A stretch of DNA of 27,062 nt, taken from Bacteroidia bacterium. Lineage in GTDB: Bacteria; Bacteroidota; Bacteroidia; Bacteroidales; Azobacteroidaceae. The notes below the pieces were generated by a model, which saw nothing but the letters and a program-made list of their open reading frames with translations, had not been told where the DNA came from and did not search any database. The position numbers were made by a program, and so were the translations under genes. Location of the stretch: the NCBI GenBank assembly GCA_025996865.1, contig BNTV01000065.1:1-27062 (forward strand). Reading direction: 5' to 3'. Positions 7,286-15,895 of the stretch are shown in pieces. Numbering within the stretch: position 1 is the stretch's first letter; each line of letters opens with the position of its first letter.

Positions 7286-8502
7286 ATGTCAGAAAGTCAA
7301 AACATAGAAAGCGGCAAGTCAATGACCAAACAGAAATTGTTGGAACATTTGCAAGATATAGAATGGGACAATTTTGAAGTCAAAACAGCCCGTACAGACG
7401 TTCCGAAAGACGTTTGGGAAACAGTTTCTGCGTTTTCCAACACTTCGGGAGGCTGTATTGTGTTCGGCGTGTCGCAACTGTCGCCACAGGCAAAGAGATA
7501 TAAGATTGACGGTAAAAATGTTTTGGCGTTTTACATTCCGTCTTCCGATATTAAACCGGTGTATTTCAACGGTGTACAAAACACTTTTATTCGCACAGGA
7601 AGCGGCGACCAACAAGCGAGCGAGTTTGAAATCAACGCTATTTATCGCGACCAAGCCTTCGGTTCAATGTCGGAAAAGGTAGTTGAAGGCACGTCGGTTG
7701 ATTCGCTTAACAAAGCCTCATACAAGCGTTTCCGTGAATATCTGAAAGGATTTAATCCAAACCTGCATTACAACACGATGGACGATAACGAGTTTAACCA
7801 AATGCCGAGCCGCGTTACACGTTCAGAGTCGAAGAACAGGAAAATCTTTGGGAATACTATTTTGTGCTGTTTCAACGCCTGCGGATTTACGCCAACAACC
7901 CGCTTACAATCGGCGAAATGGGAATCGGACACGAAGACACAAAAGAAATAGATGCTTTGCGTGAAGCCTTGGTAAATCTGCTTATTCATTCCGACCATTT
8001 CAGTCCGATGAAACCGCGTATTCGCGTTTTTACCAACCGTATTGAATTTGAAAATCCGGGAAAATTGCCCCGCACTGTTGAGGAACTGATGAAAACAGAC
8101 GAAACTCTGCCGAGAAATCCGGTTTTGGCAAAATTTTTCCGTTTGGCAAAACTTTGTGAAAGTGCAGGTTACGGATTTGACAAAATGCTGCAATGGAAAA
8201 AGCAAACAGGAAATGAAGTCCTGTTTGAAACCTCTATCGATAAAACAAAATTTACTTTTATGCTTGATACCACTAAAACAATCGGAGAAGAAAGCGGTAC
8301 GGAAAACAACCAGAAAACTGTGGAGAAAATTCTGGCAGCAATACACAATAATCCTAACATTACACAAAAAGAATTAGTGGACATAACAGGATTAACAAGA
8401 AGAGGGGTGGAATGGAATATCTTACAACTCAAAAACAACGACATTATCCGCCGAGATGGTGCAGATAAAGGTGGTAAGTGGGTAATTATAAAAACAGATT
8501 GA
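7286..8502 (+). pseudogene. AlbA_2/RecG-like ATP-binding regulator, broken by internal deletions
   Basis: The first part (7286 to about 7800) carries the Schlafen AlbA_2 domain: NFEVKTA, FSNTSGGCIVFGVS, then KRYKIDGKNVLAFYIP and FIRTGSGDQ. The second part is in another frame (from about 7803; AEPRYTFRVEEQENLWEYY, then NPLT, REALVNLLIHSDHF and FENPG), matching the HATPase_c_4 half. It ends in a winged helix (about 8310-8490; ITQKELVDITGLTRRGVEW). Homologues have roughly 40 residues between GVSQ and SPQ (near 7475-7486), missing here in frame. They also have about 100 residues between the two halves, missing here with a frame change near 7796-7806. The protein is probably non-functional as a whole. 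It is the last gene of the island. Confidence 0.78.
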
Positions 8503-8517
8503 ATCCGATTATTTGTA

Positions 8518-8560
8518 CCATATTTGCGACATAATTTTGTAAGATATTGAATATCAATAT
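8518..8560 (+). promoter_or_regulatory. Promoter/operator-like copy 1 downstream of the AlbA_2 gene
   Basis: The 27 nt from 8520 (ATATTTGCGACATAAT...GTAAGATA) match the promoter region at 8689-8713 at most positions, with a 2-nt gap. It is followed by the inverted repeat ATATTGA-ATA-TCAATAT at 8544-8560, a possible regulator site. No gene directly follows it, so it may be the relic of a duplicated control region. Confidence 0.35.
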
Positions 8561-8666
8561 TGAATACTTTTAGGAAAATGAAGTAAGAATGAATGCAAAG
8601 CTATATTCCAAAAATTAAGGTGCATACAAGATGTAAAAGGGAAATAATATTTCTGTCGAAGAATTA

Positions 8667-8695
8667 TTGTTATAGCATATTTTTCACTATATTTG
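8667..8695 (+). promoter_or_regulatory. Promoter of the type I RM locus
   Basis: TTG at 8667-8669 and TATATTTG at 8688-8695 are 18 nt apart and fit the Bacteroidota consensus. It lies 32 nt before the XRE start. The rest of the 225-nt gap 8503-8727 holds only this, the copy at 8518 and AT-rich sequence. Confidence 0.6.
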
Positions 8696-8713
8696 TGGCA
8701 TTATTGTAAGATA

Positions 8714-8730
8714 CATATTTTATTAATATG
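8714..8730 (+). promoter_or_regulatory. Inverted repeat over the XRE start codon, possible operator
   Basis: CATATT and AATATG are perfect inverted arms around TTATT, and the right arm contains the XRE start codon (8728-8730). The position just downstream of the -7 motif is right for autorepression by the small HTH protein. The short AT-rich arms make this a weak call. Confidence 0.3.
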
Positions 8731-8946
8731 GAACTAAACAGAATAAAAGCCATCCTTAATGAAAAAGGAGTTAAGCAGACGTGGTTGGCGGAGAAACTTG
8801 GTAAAAGTTTCAGCATGGTCAATGCATATTCTTGCAATCGGAGACAGCCGACGTTGGAAGTGTTGAATCGGATTGCAGATATATTGCAAGTAAACGTGAA
8901 AGAATTATTGGTGGACAATAATAAACAAAATAATAATGGCAATTAA
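8728..8946 (+). CDS. Small XRE regulator of the type I RM locus
   Basis: A 72-residue, essentially single-domain HTH_3 protein: KQTWLAEKLGKSFSMVNAYSCNRRQPTLEVLNRIADIL in outline, with an Asn-rich tail. It resembles the control proteins that precede hsdM in Bacteroidota type I loci, where they limit expression of the methylase/nuclease operon. The stop at 8944-8946 lies within the start of hsdM (11-nt overlap), so the genes are coupled. Confidence 0.82.
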   Translation: MELNRIKAILNEKGVKQTWLAEKLGKSFSMVNAYSCNRRQPTLEVLNRIADILQVNVKELLVDNNKQNNNGN

Positions 8947-10978
8947 AAAATCGGAATTATACACTACTCTTTGGAAAAGTTGTGATGAACTGCGGGGCGG
9001 GATGGATGCAAGCCAATACAAAGATTATGTATTGGTAATGCTTTTTGTAAAATATGTAAGCGATAAAGCGAAGACTGACCCCGATTTCATTATGGAAATA
9101 CCGCAAGGGTGTAGTTTTGATGACTTTATAAATCTGAAAGGAAAAGATAACATAGGCGAACAAGTCAATAAGAAAATCTCGGCACTTGCCGAAGCCAACC
9201 ATTTAGGTGGCGTTATCAATGTAGCAGATTTTTGCGATGAACAAAAATTGGGCAAAGGCAAAGATTTGATAGACACGCTTAGCAATTTGATTGGCATTTT
9301 TCAATCTTCCGGTCTCGATTTTGGTAAAAACCGTGCTGCCGATGATGATTTAATGGGAGATGCTTACGAGTATTTGATGAAAAATTTCGCCACCGAAAGC
9401 GGTAAAAGCAAGGGACAATTTTATACCCCTGCCGAAGTGAGTCGTATCATGGCAAAAGCGACAGGTTTGGATAGAGCCGAATCGGTATCGAAAACCATTT
9501 ATGACCCGACTTGCGGTTCGGGTTCTCTGCTGTTGCGAGCTTTGGCTGAAACCCCTCATGGCGCTACGATTTACGGACAAGAAAAAGATTCTGCCACAGC
9601 CGGTTTGGCTAAGATGAATATGATTCTACACAGCGTAATTGATGCCGATATTCGTCAAGGCGTTTTTATGATTGATGCCAAAGCCGGATTTGCCAAAGCC
9701 GGACCCAAAAACCGCCTGCGCGAACAAGATGTGCGCCGCATTGTAGATGTTTGGATGGCACAACAAAATGTACCGCATTACGCCCGTTTTGTAGAAAACG
9801 AAGAAATTGAACGGAACGATTACAACCTGAATATTCCACGTTATATCGAATCGGAAGATACGGAAGTGTTGCAGGACATTGACGCGCATCTCAACGGTGG
9901 ACTTCCGGCACATGATATTGCTCAATTTCAAAACTATTGGACGGCTTGCCCCAATTTGCAGAAAGCGTTATTTATTCCGCACACCAAGCGGATGGGTTAT
10001 TTTTTACTTCATTGCGAAACAGATAATGTACGAAATACCATTCGGAAAAATACGGATTTTATCCGTCAAACCGAAAACTATAATCAACATTTTGCTCAAT
10101 GGTGCAGACAAATACGCCCTCAGTTGGAAGTATTAACCATTGGAACAAAACCGAAAAACCTGATAAAAGAATTAGGGGATAGCATTCTTGCCAAGTTCAA
10201 CAATGACACCTCATTGGTAAACGTTTACGATGTATATGGGCAATTACTTGATTATTGGAACGAAATTCTACAGGATGATTGTTATCTGATAGCCGCTGAT
10301 GGTTGGAAAGCCGAACTCTATACGCCACAACCTGCGGCTAAAAAGGGCAAAGACAGCAGTTTCAAAGCAGCTAAGGAGAAAAAAGCCACGACACCCGATG
10401 AAATAGTATGCGATTTATTGCCTGTATCTATCGTGATTGATGAATATTTTGGCGAGATGAAAGCGCTGATACAAACTGCCGAAGAACGTCTTGCCGAAAA
10501 TGAAACGCAACTCTCAGAATTGCAGGAAGAACAAGCCGACAATTACCTCGACCCAAGCAATTTTGCCGATGACAAAATAAACGATGGCAACCTGAAAAAA
10601 CGCCTCAAAGTGCTCAACAAAAAAGCCGATGCCGAAGAAATAGCCGTACTCGAAAAATATCTTTCGCTAAAAGAGGATATAAGTGAAACCAAGCGGATAT
10701 TGAAAGTGCTGAAATACGAATTGCTTGTAAAACTAACGGAAAAATATCCCAAACTAACCACAGAGGAAATCAAACGACTGGTAATAGAAAAGAAATGGTT
10801 TGCCGCGCTTTTCCTGCGATTTGACGGAGAAATGCAGCGCATCAGTCAAAACCTGAATGTAGGCATTACTTCTTTGACAGAGCGATATGCCGAAACACTG
10901 CCACAGATAGATGCGAGTATTGCGAATTTGGAAAGCAGCGTAAATAGTCATTTAAGCAAAATGGGGTTTAGTTTATGA
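8936..10978 (+). CDS. hsdM: Type I RM methyltransferase subunit HsdM, catalytic segment deleted
   Basis: HsdM methylates adenine in type I restriction complexes. Visible are the N-terminal HsdM_N helical region, the [15 protein letters not shown] motif, and SAM motif [11 protein letters not shown] (Asp near 190). From residue 243 come the C-terminal family features ([37 protein letters not shown]) and a long coiled coil. The normal segment between IRQG and FMIDAK, about 140-150 residues carrying the (N/D)PPF catalytic motif and the following strands, is absent. The reading frame runs straight through at 9656-9664. The product of 680 residues (family about 830) should therefore be unable to methylate. 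It overlaps the fic gene by 4 nt. Confidence 0.88.
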   Translation: MAIKKSELYTTLWKSCDELRGGMDASQYKDYVLVMLFVKYVSDKAKTDPDFIMEIPQGCSFDDFINLKGKDNIGEQVNKKISALAEANHLGGVINVADFCDEQKLGKGKDLIDTLSNLIGIFQSSGLDFGKNRAADDDLMGDAYEYLMKNFATESGKSKGQFYTPAEVSRIMAKATGLDRAESVSKTIYDPTCGSGSLLLRALAETPHGATIYGQEKDSATAGLAKMNMILHSVIDADIRQGVFMIDAKAGFAKAGPKNRLREQDVRRIVDVWMAQQNVPHYARFVENEEIERNDYNLNIPRYIESEDTEVLQDIDAHLNGGLPAHDIAQFQNYWTACPNLQKALFIPHTKRMGYFLLHCETDNVRNTIRKNTDFIRQTENYNQHFAQWCRQIRPQLEVLTIGTKPKNLIKELGDSILAKFNNDTSLVNVYDVYGQLLDYWNEILQDDCYLIAADGWKAELYTPQPAAKKGKDSSFKAAKEKKATTPDEIVCDLLPVSIVIDEYFGEMKALIQTAEERLAENETQLSELQEEQADNYLDPSNFADDKINDGNLKKRLKVLNKKADAEEIAVLEKYLSLKEDISETKRILKVLKYELLVKLTEKYPKLTTEEIKRLVIEKKWFAALFLRFDGEMQRISQNLNVGITSLTERYAETLPQIDASIANLESSVNSHLSKMGFSL

Positions 10979-11871
10979 AAGCTTTAGAAAAAAACAAATC
11001 AAAAATATCAATCCGCTTTTTTGGCGATAAAGAAGTGCGTGCCGTTTGGGACGAAACTAACAATAAATGGTGGTTTTCGGTGCTTGACATTGTAGGTGTT
11101 CTCAATGAACAAAACGATTACAGTAAAAATCGTAATTATTGGAAATACCTGAAAGCTAAGTTGAAGAAAGAAAATAATGAACTGGGTAGTGACACTACCC
11201 AATTGAAATTAATTGCACCTGACGGAAAAAAGCGTTTATCCGATGCCCTTGACAGTGATGGCGTTATGGAACTAGCAAGACAATTCCCCAACAACAAGGC
11301 AATGAAATTTTTGGACTGGTTCACATACAGCGACAACAGCATTGACGGACAAAGCAAAAAGAAAGCATATACGCTGTTTGAGAGCAATCTTATAGATGAA
11401 ATTGAAGTTGGAACAAGAAGGGGACTGCAGCAGATACACGCCTATTTGTTTGGCGGCTTGTATGATTTTGCCGGGCAGATAAGGCAAAAAAACATTTCAA
11501 AAGGCGGCTTTCAGTTTGCCGTAGCGCACTTTCTGGGCGGCACATTACGGCAAATAGAACAAATGCCCGAAGATACTTTCGACGAAATTGCCGATAAATA
11601 TGTGGAAATGAACATTGCCCACCCCTTTATGGAAGGCAACGGGCGAAGCACACGCATCTGGTTGGATTTGATGCTGAAAAAACGCCTGAAACGCTGCGTG
11701 GATTGGAGTAAAATAAGCAAAAACGACTATCTGAATGCAATGATACACAGTGCGGTAAACAGCGCCAAGATAAAAAACCTGCTACACAATGCGCTGACGG
11801 ACGAAATTGATTCCCGAGAGATGTTTATGAAAGGTATTGATTATTCGTATTATTACGAAGAAAATGAATAG
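10975..11871 (+). CDS. Bro-N/Fic-domain fusion protein
   Basis: A 298-residue protein. Residues about 10-115 look like a Bro-N/DinD-type domain ([20 protein letters not shown], then the [18 protein letters not shown] region), known from phage antirepressors. Residues about 125-298 are a Fic domain with the flap [10 protein letters not shown] and the complete motif [12 protein letters not shown] beginning at His216. Fic enzymes usually transfer AMP or other nucleotides onto target proteins, with His216 as the base. I see no clear inhibitory (S/T)xxxE(G/N) helix. A Fic gene between hsdM and hsdS is a familiar arrangement in type I loci; its function there is unclear. It starts inside the hsdM stop and ends just before hsdS. 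Confidence 0.85.
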   Translation: MKALEKNKSKISIRFFGDKEVRAVWDETNNKWWFSVLDIVGVLNEQNDYSKNRNYWKYLKAKLKKENNELGSDTTQLKLIAPDGKKRLSDALDSDGVMELARQFPNNKAMKFLDWFTYSDNSIDGQSKKKAYTLFESNLIDEIEVGTRRGLQQIHAYLFGGLYDFAGQIRQKNISKGGFQFAVAHFLGGTLRQIEQMPEDTFDEIADKYVEMNIAHPFMEGNGRSTRIWLDLMLKKRLKRCVDWSKISKNDYLNAMIHSAVNSAKIKNLLHNALTDEIDSREMFMKGIDYSYYYEENE

Positions 11872-11872
11872 A

Positions 11873-12343
11873 ATGAAAAATACAAAATATAAACAAACCG
11901 ATATTGGCATTATTCCGGAAGATTGGGAATGTGTGATGATAGACGATATTTTGCAGGAAATAACAATGGGTCCATTTGGTTCTGACATAACCGTTTCAAA
12001 TTTTGTTTCAAGTGGTGTGCCAGTATTGAATGGATATAATGTTTCTTCGGAATGTATAAAAGATGTTTTTGTCAATTTTGTTACAAAGGAAAAAGCAAAT
12101 CTTCTTAAAAAAGCAGTGGCGAGGCGTGGAGATATTATTGTAACCCATAGGGGAACTTTAGGACAAGTTTCATATGTGCCAAATAATTCATTGTACGAAA
12201 TGTATGTTATCTCTCAGAGTCAATTCAGGGCAACTTTTAAATCTTCAAAAGTAGATTCTCGTTTTATAGTATTATTTTTTCATACTAAAAAAGGACAATC
12301 GATTCTTCTTGAGGGTAAAGGACATACAGAGTACCTGCCATAG
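11873..12343 (+). pseudogene. hsdS: HsdS specificity subunit, first half only, frameshifted
   Basis: HsdS sets the target sequence of a type I enzyme through two target-recognition domains. Only one is present: TDIGIIPEDWE, the MGPFGSDI turn, RRGDIIVTHRGTLGQV and ISQSQFRA. The frame then goes off after KGHT into EYLP and a stop at 12341-12343. In the next frame the expected continuation is visible (VPAIAQPTTTFKKIFVPLPS, 12331-12390), so one G is missing near 12329 (ACAGAGTA where ACAGGAGTA is expected). ATG 11873 fits the usual N-terminus; ATG 11864 overlapping the fic stop is possible. The second recognition domain is gone: the frame runs directly into an hsdR fragment. Confidence 0.8.
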
Positions 12344-12393
12344 CACAGCCAACTACAACTTTCAAAAAGATTTTTGTTCCTCTTCCTTCTAAA

Positions 12394-12876
12394 ATGGTCA
12401 ATACCTTGGTTCGCCGCTATATTGACATAGCAAACGAAATGACACCAGCCGGTTATACACCGGAAGAAGCCGCCGAAATTAAAAAGCAGGTTGATTTTTA
12501 CAACGATTTGAAAGACGAAATCAAACTAAAAAGTGGCGACGCCCTTGATTTGAAACTCTACGACCCCGCTATGCGCCAACTGATTGATAATTATGTGCGT
12601 GCAGAAGACAGCGAACAATTGCTGAATTTGGAAGATATTTCGTTTTTGGATATGATGGAGATAGAAGGCGAAAATGCCATTGATAAATTGCCCAAGAATA
12701 TTAAGAATAACGAAAAGTCAGTAGCGGAAGTATTACGTGAGTGGTACAGGGAAGAACTCAAGCAAACATTAGTCCCAGGAATTTTCGAAACAGATAAAAA
12801 CGGTATCGTGGATGGTAATATCTACACGGCACACAAACTGAATACCGTATTTCATTGCAGCTCCCCGAACTTTTGA
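12394..12876 (+). pseudogene. hsdR: C-terminal fragment of HsdR restriction subunit
   Basis: A 160-residue fragment. VNTLVRRYIDIANEM, VDFYNDLKDEIKLKSGDALDLK and MRQLIDNYVRAED match the C-terminal helical region of Bacteroidota HsdR. The N-terminal PD-(D/E)xK nuclease and the helicase domains are absent. The join to the hsdS piece (..VPLPSK / MVNT..) is in frame once the hsdS frameshift is ignored, so one large deletion removed the second half of hsdS and most of hsdR. The last about 45 residues (after VAEVLREWYREEL) do not look like the usual HsdR end and may be another junction. It is not a working restriction enzyme. Confidence 0.75.
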
Positions 12877-12923
12877 AATCAAAGGATAATCTGTTTTTTA
12901 GTAAATTATTCGAAAATTTTTTA

Positions 12924-12931
12924 TAACTTTG
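12924..12931 (+). promoter_or_regulatory. -7 motif upstream of the thioredoxin lipoprotein
   Basis: TAACTTTG matches TAnnTTTG, 47 nt before the ATG at 12979. The -33 region near 12900 is only T-rich, without a clear TTTG. Confidence 0.45.
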
Positions 12932-12978
12932 ACACCTGATAAATTCACCAAATTCAATTTATAATTTATATTATCAAT

Positions 12979-14664
12979 ATGAAACCAAATTTTTTTTGCG
13001 GCGCATGGCGTCGAAGTTTTCAAAATATTGCGGCAGTAAGCTTGTGCCTGCTGGTTTTGTTTGCCTGTAAAGAAAAACGTCCGGCGGTTATTGAAACGCC
13101 TGTTTTTGACGTGTGGAGTAGCTCAACCCTCGAAATTGAAAAGATTGAGATGAGTGATTCCACAACGATTTTTTATATCCGGGCATTTTATCATCCGAAT
13201 CAGTGGATACGAATTGCCCAAGATGCTTATATCCGGGAAAGCGGAACGGATGAAAAATTAACCATTGTCAAATCTGACGGTATTGAATTGGATAAAGAAT
13301 TTTTCATGCCCGAATCAGGCGAGACTTCTTTCAAACTGTACTTCCCTCCTTTAAAGCCTGAAGTTACGAAAATTGATTTTATCGAATGTGAATCCCCGGG
13401 CTGTTTCAACATTTGGGGAATCCACCTGATGCCCGGAGCAAAAGTTGAAGTTGCGCCGGCGATGACGCAGAAAGAATGTACACAACCCGTACCCGCTTTC
13501 GAATACAGCACGAAACCGGCCAAACTCAGCGGAAAATATTTTGGATATTCCAAAGCAATGAACAAAGAGGTGATCGTTGATTATCCGAATTTTTCAGGTG
13601 AATCCCAAACCGTAAAGGCAAACGTTGCTGATGACGGTTCGTTCAGCCTTGAAGCGCCTGTTGGTTTTCCCGGCATATACAATTCTTCTTTGGGACGCAT
13701 TTTCCTGACGCCCGGACAAGAGGTGAAATGGTCTGCCGATTTGGTTAGACAAACGCGTGAAGAATCGCGTTTTCGTAAAGACAAAGAACCCCGCGATTCA
13801 ATCAACGAAATGATAGAAAGCGACGGCTTTTTCATTTTGGAAGCAGACATAAACAAAATCGGTCGTCCTTCTTTTGACCGGGAAAATCCCGACGCTTTTT
13901 TAACGGAAATATTTGGAATCAAGTTAAAAGATCAAACAATATATACACCCTTTTTCCCTATGGCTATCAGTGTATTGAAACATTTTTACCTGCCGGCCGA
14001 CGCGAAAAACAAACCGGTGAAAGAACAATTTGCAACGCTTAAAGAAAAAGCAAAATCCATATTGGGTGATACGAATCCGGTTTACGACTATATTTTAGCC
14101 TCATTGTATAGTGATCGCATTCAGAATTCTAAATTCTATACCGATGCCGACAAGGACGAAATCAAAGCCGCCTTTGCCAATAATCCGGTTTATGCAGAAA
14201 CATTAATCACCGAAAACGACAAAATAAAAGCGCTGACGGAAGCCAACAAATCTTTGATTAAGCAAGTCCCGAATGTCGCAGAAAATAAAGTTTTTGACGA
14301 AATCCTCAAACTATACAAAGGAAAAGTCATATTGGTTGATTTCTGGGCGACCTGGTGCGGACCTTGCTTACAAGCACTCAAAGAGATGACTCCATTGAAA
14401 GAAAGTTGGAAAGATAAAAACCTTGTGATTGTGTATCTTACCGGTGAAACCTCTCCTTTGGCAACCTATAATAAAATGATTCCCGACATTCACGGCGAAC
14501 ATTATCGCGTAAGCGACAGCCAATGGGGATATTGGTCTAAAGCAATGAAAGTAGAAGGTATTCCCACTTACATGATTTACGACAAAAACGGTAAACAAGT
14601 GCAAAGATATACCGGTTATCCGGGGAACGAGGTGATGAAGAAAGTGGTTGAAGGGCTTTTTTAG
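12979..14664 (+). CDS. Thioredoxin-fold lipoprotein (TlpA/ResA type)
   Basis: A 561-residue lipoprotein. A hydrophobic signal ends in the lipobox VLFAC with Cys30, so the mature protein is lipid-anchored and faces the periplasm. The middle about 400 residues hold a beta-rich domain (FEYSTKPAKLSGKYFGYS, then VKANVADDGSFSLEAPVGFP) of the sort often preceding thioredoxins in Bacteroidota. The C-terminal about 130 residues are a thioredoxin domain with WCGPC at 459-463 (active cysteines 460 and 463) and the cis-Pro segment EGIPTYMIYDKNGK. It probably reduces or isomerises disulfides in envelope proteins, in cytochrome maturation or general quality control. It stands alone between the RM remnants and rpsL. 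Confidence 0.88.
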   Translation: MKPNFFCGAWRRSFQNIAAVSLCLLVLFACKEKRPAVIETPVFDVWSSSTLEIEKIEMSDSTTIFYIRAFYHPNQWIRIAQDAYIRESGTDEKLTIVKSDGIELDKEFFMPESGETSFKLYFPPLKPEVTKIDFIECESPGCFNIWGIHLMPGAKVEVAPAMTQKECTQPVPAFEYSTKPAKLSGKYFGYSKAMNKEVIVDYPNFSGESQTVKANVADDGSFSLEAPVGFPGIYNSSLGRIFLTPGQEVKWSADLVRQTREESRFRKDKEPRDSINEMIESDGFFILEADINKIGRPSFDRENPDAFLTEIFGIKLKDQTIYTPFFPMAISVLKHFYLPADAKNKPVKEQFATLKEKAKSILGDTNPVYDYILASLYSDRIQNSKFYTDADKDEIKAAFANNPVYAETLITENDKIKALTEANKSLIKQVPNVAENKVFDEILKLYKGKVILVDFWATWCGPCLQALKEMTPLKESWKDKNLVIVYLTGETSPLATYNKMIPDIHGEHYRVSDSQWGYWSKAMKVEGIPTYMIYDKNGKQVQRYTGYPGNEVMKKVVEGLF

Positions 14665-14675
14665 TCCGGACACAG

Positions 14676-14706
14676 TTGCTTGTTATCTTATAAATTCGTA
14701 TCTTTG
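14676..14706 (+). promoter_or_regulatory. Upstream promoter of the str operon
   Basis: TTG at 14676-14678 and TATCTTTG at 14699-14706 are 20 nt apart and fit the Bacteroidota consensus. It begins 12 nt after the thioredoxin gene stop and is the distal of two candidate promoters for rpsL. Confidence 0.55.
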
Positions 14707-14749
14707 CGGCGTTTTTGCGGCAAAATTCAGATTTTTTTGAAATAACCTA

Positions 14750-14779
14750 TTGTTTTCTCAAGAATTATCACTAACTTTG
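14750..14779 (+). promoter_or_regulatory. Proximal promoter of the str operon
   Basis: TTG at 14750-14752 and TAACTTTG at 14772-14779, 19 nt apart, give a second consensus promoter 65 nt before rpsL. Two tandem promoters would suit a highly expressed ribosomal operon. Confidence 0.65.
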
Positions 14780-14844
14780 CAGCCCGTTTTAGCATTTAGA
14801 ACGAAATAATAATCATAAAAAACAAAAGAATATAATTTTAGAAA

Positions 14845-15267
14845 ATGCCTACAATTCAACAATTAGTAAGAAAAGGAAGGGAAGTTTTGGTTGAAAAGGG
14901 AAAATCTCCCGCCTTGGATGCTTGCCCGCAAAGACGCGGTGTGTGCGTGAGGGTTTATACCACAACGCCGAAAAAACCTAATTCTGCCATGCGTAAAGTA
15001 GCCCGTGTCCGTCTAACCAGCTCGAAAGAAGTAAACGCTTATATTCCGGGCGAAGGTCACAACTTGCAGGAACACTCCATCGTATTGGTGAGAGGTGGTC
15101 GTGTAAAAGACCTTCCGGGTGTTCGTTATCACATTGTACGCGGAACTTTGGATACCGCAGGCGTAAACGGTCGTACACAAAGACGTTCCAAATACGGCGC
15201 CAAACGTCCGAAAGCAGGTAAAGCAGGCGCTGCTCCGGCAAAAGGTGCTCCGGCAAAGAAAAAATAA
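14845..15267 (+). CDS. rpsL: 30S ribosomal protein S12
   Basis: A 140-residue S12, located at the decoding centre of the 30S subunit. The family hallmarks are present: [11 protein letters not shown] at the start, then [16 protein letters not shown] and the EGHNLQEHS loop (Lys and Pro in these segments are the usual streptomycin-resistance sites; the common TPKKPNS form is kept). The C-terminus carries an about 15-residue Ala/Gly/Lys/Pro-rich extension beyond the usual length. It is the first gene of the str operon. The start is preceded by TTTTAGAAA with no SD, and the same upstream string precedes rpsG. Confidence 0.97.
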   Translation: MPTIQQLVRKGREVLVEKGKSPALDACPQRRGVCVRVYTTTPKKPNSAMRKVARVRLTSSKEVNAYIPGEGHNLQEHSIVLVRGGRVKDLPGVRYHIVRGTLDTAGVNGRTQRRSKYGAKRPKAGKAGAAPAKGAPAKKK

Positions 15268-15316
15268 TTACAAATTACGAATTACGATGTTCTTTCGTAA
15301 TTTGTAATTCGTAATT
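15266..15316 (+). repeat. 7-nt-period inverted repeat in the rpsL-rpsG gap
   Basis: Arms at 15266-15287 and 15295-15316 are built from AATTACA/AATTACG units and can pair over 22 positions with one mismatch and one G-U. The left arm begins in the rpsL stop codon. It resembles the TTCTCAA array at 24750-24815 in design, and could be a dispersed repeat or an mRNA stability or attenuation hairpin. Confidence 0.75.
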
Positions 15317-15331
15317 GATTAAGGTTGAGTA

Positions 15332-15353
15332 AACAAATTCGGAGGAATTTGTT
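15332..15353 (+). promoter_or_regulatory. Perfect hairpin in the rpsL-rpsG gap
   Basis: AACAAATTC, loop GGAG, GAATTTGTT form a perfect 9-bp stem 48 nt before rpsG. In E. coli the S7 protein binds the rpsL-rpsG intergenic mRNA to repress translation; a similar role here is only an inference from position. Confidence 0.45.
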
Positions 15354-15400
15354 GAAGATACCCAAAGTTAACAACCAGTTTAATAAAAAATTTTAGAAAA

Positions 15401-15877
15401 ATGAGGAAAGCTAAACCAAAGAAAAGACAGATCTTACCGGATCCTGTTTTTGGTGATCAGAAGGTTACAAAGTTTGTAAACCACTTGATGTATGACGGCA
15501 AAAAAAGTATTGCCTTCGACATTTTTTATACCGCTTTAGATAAAGTAAAGACTAAATTGCCTAATGAACAAAAGTCTCCCCTTGAAGTATGGAAACAAGC
15601 GCTTGACAATATAACCCCGCTTGTTGAAGTAAAATCACGCCGGATCGGCGGCGCAACATTTCAGGTTCCTACGGAAATTCGTCCCGACCGCAAAGAATCG
15701 GTTTCAATGAAAAATATGATTTCTTACTCCCGCAAAAGAGGCGGTAAATCAATGGCTGACAAATTATCGGCCGAAATCGTTGATGCGTTCAATAATCAAG
15801 GTGGTGCGTTCAAAAGGAAAGAAGATATGCACAGAATGGCGGAAGCAAACCGAGCATTCGCACATTTCAGATTTTAA
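15401..15877 (+). CDS. rpsG: 30S ribosomal protein S7
   Basis: A 158-residue S7, the assembly nucleator of the 30S head, which binds the 3' domain of 16S rRNA. It shows the start [34 protein letters not shown], the [24 protein letters not shown] stretch in outline, and the [17 protein letters not shown] tail. The length is normal for Bacteroidota. It lies 133 nt after rpsL, a gap with two hairpins, and 18 nt before fusA, in one transcription unit. Confidence 0.97.
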   Translation: MRKAKPKKRQILPDPVFGDQKVTKFVNHLMYDGKKSIAFDIFYTALDKVKTKLPNEQKSPLEVWKQALDNITPLVEVKSRRIGGATFQVPTEIRPDRKESVSMKNMISYSRKRGGKSMADKLSAEIVDAFNNQGGAFKRKEDMHRMAEANRAFAHFRF

Positions 15878-15895
15878 TTTTTTTTAATAATAAAA

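Noticed and set aside
7768..8367. Long open frame on the minus strand (199 codons)
   Set aside because: It is Phe/Cys/Ser-rich and lies opposite the well-supported HATPase half of the AlbA_2 gene; it is a shadow frame.
11837..11872. An upstream ATG that would lengthen hsdS by 12 residues
   Set aside because: It lies inside the fic gene and adds an Ile/Lys-rich segment not expected in HsdS; ATG 11873 gives the usual N-terminus.
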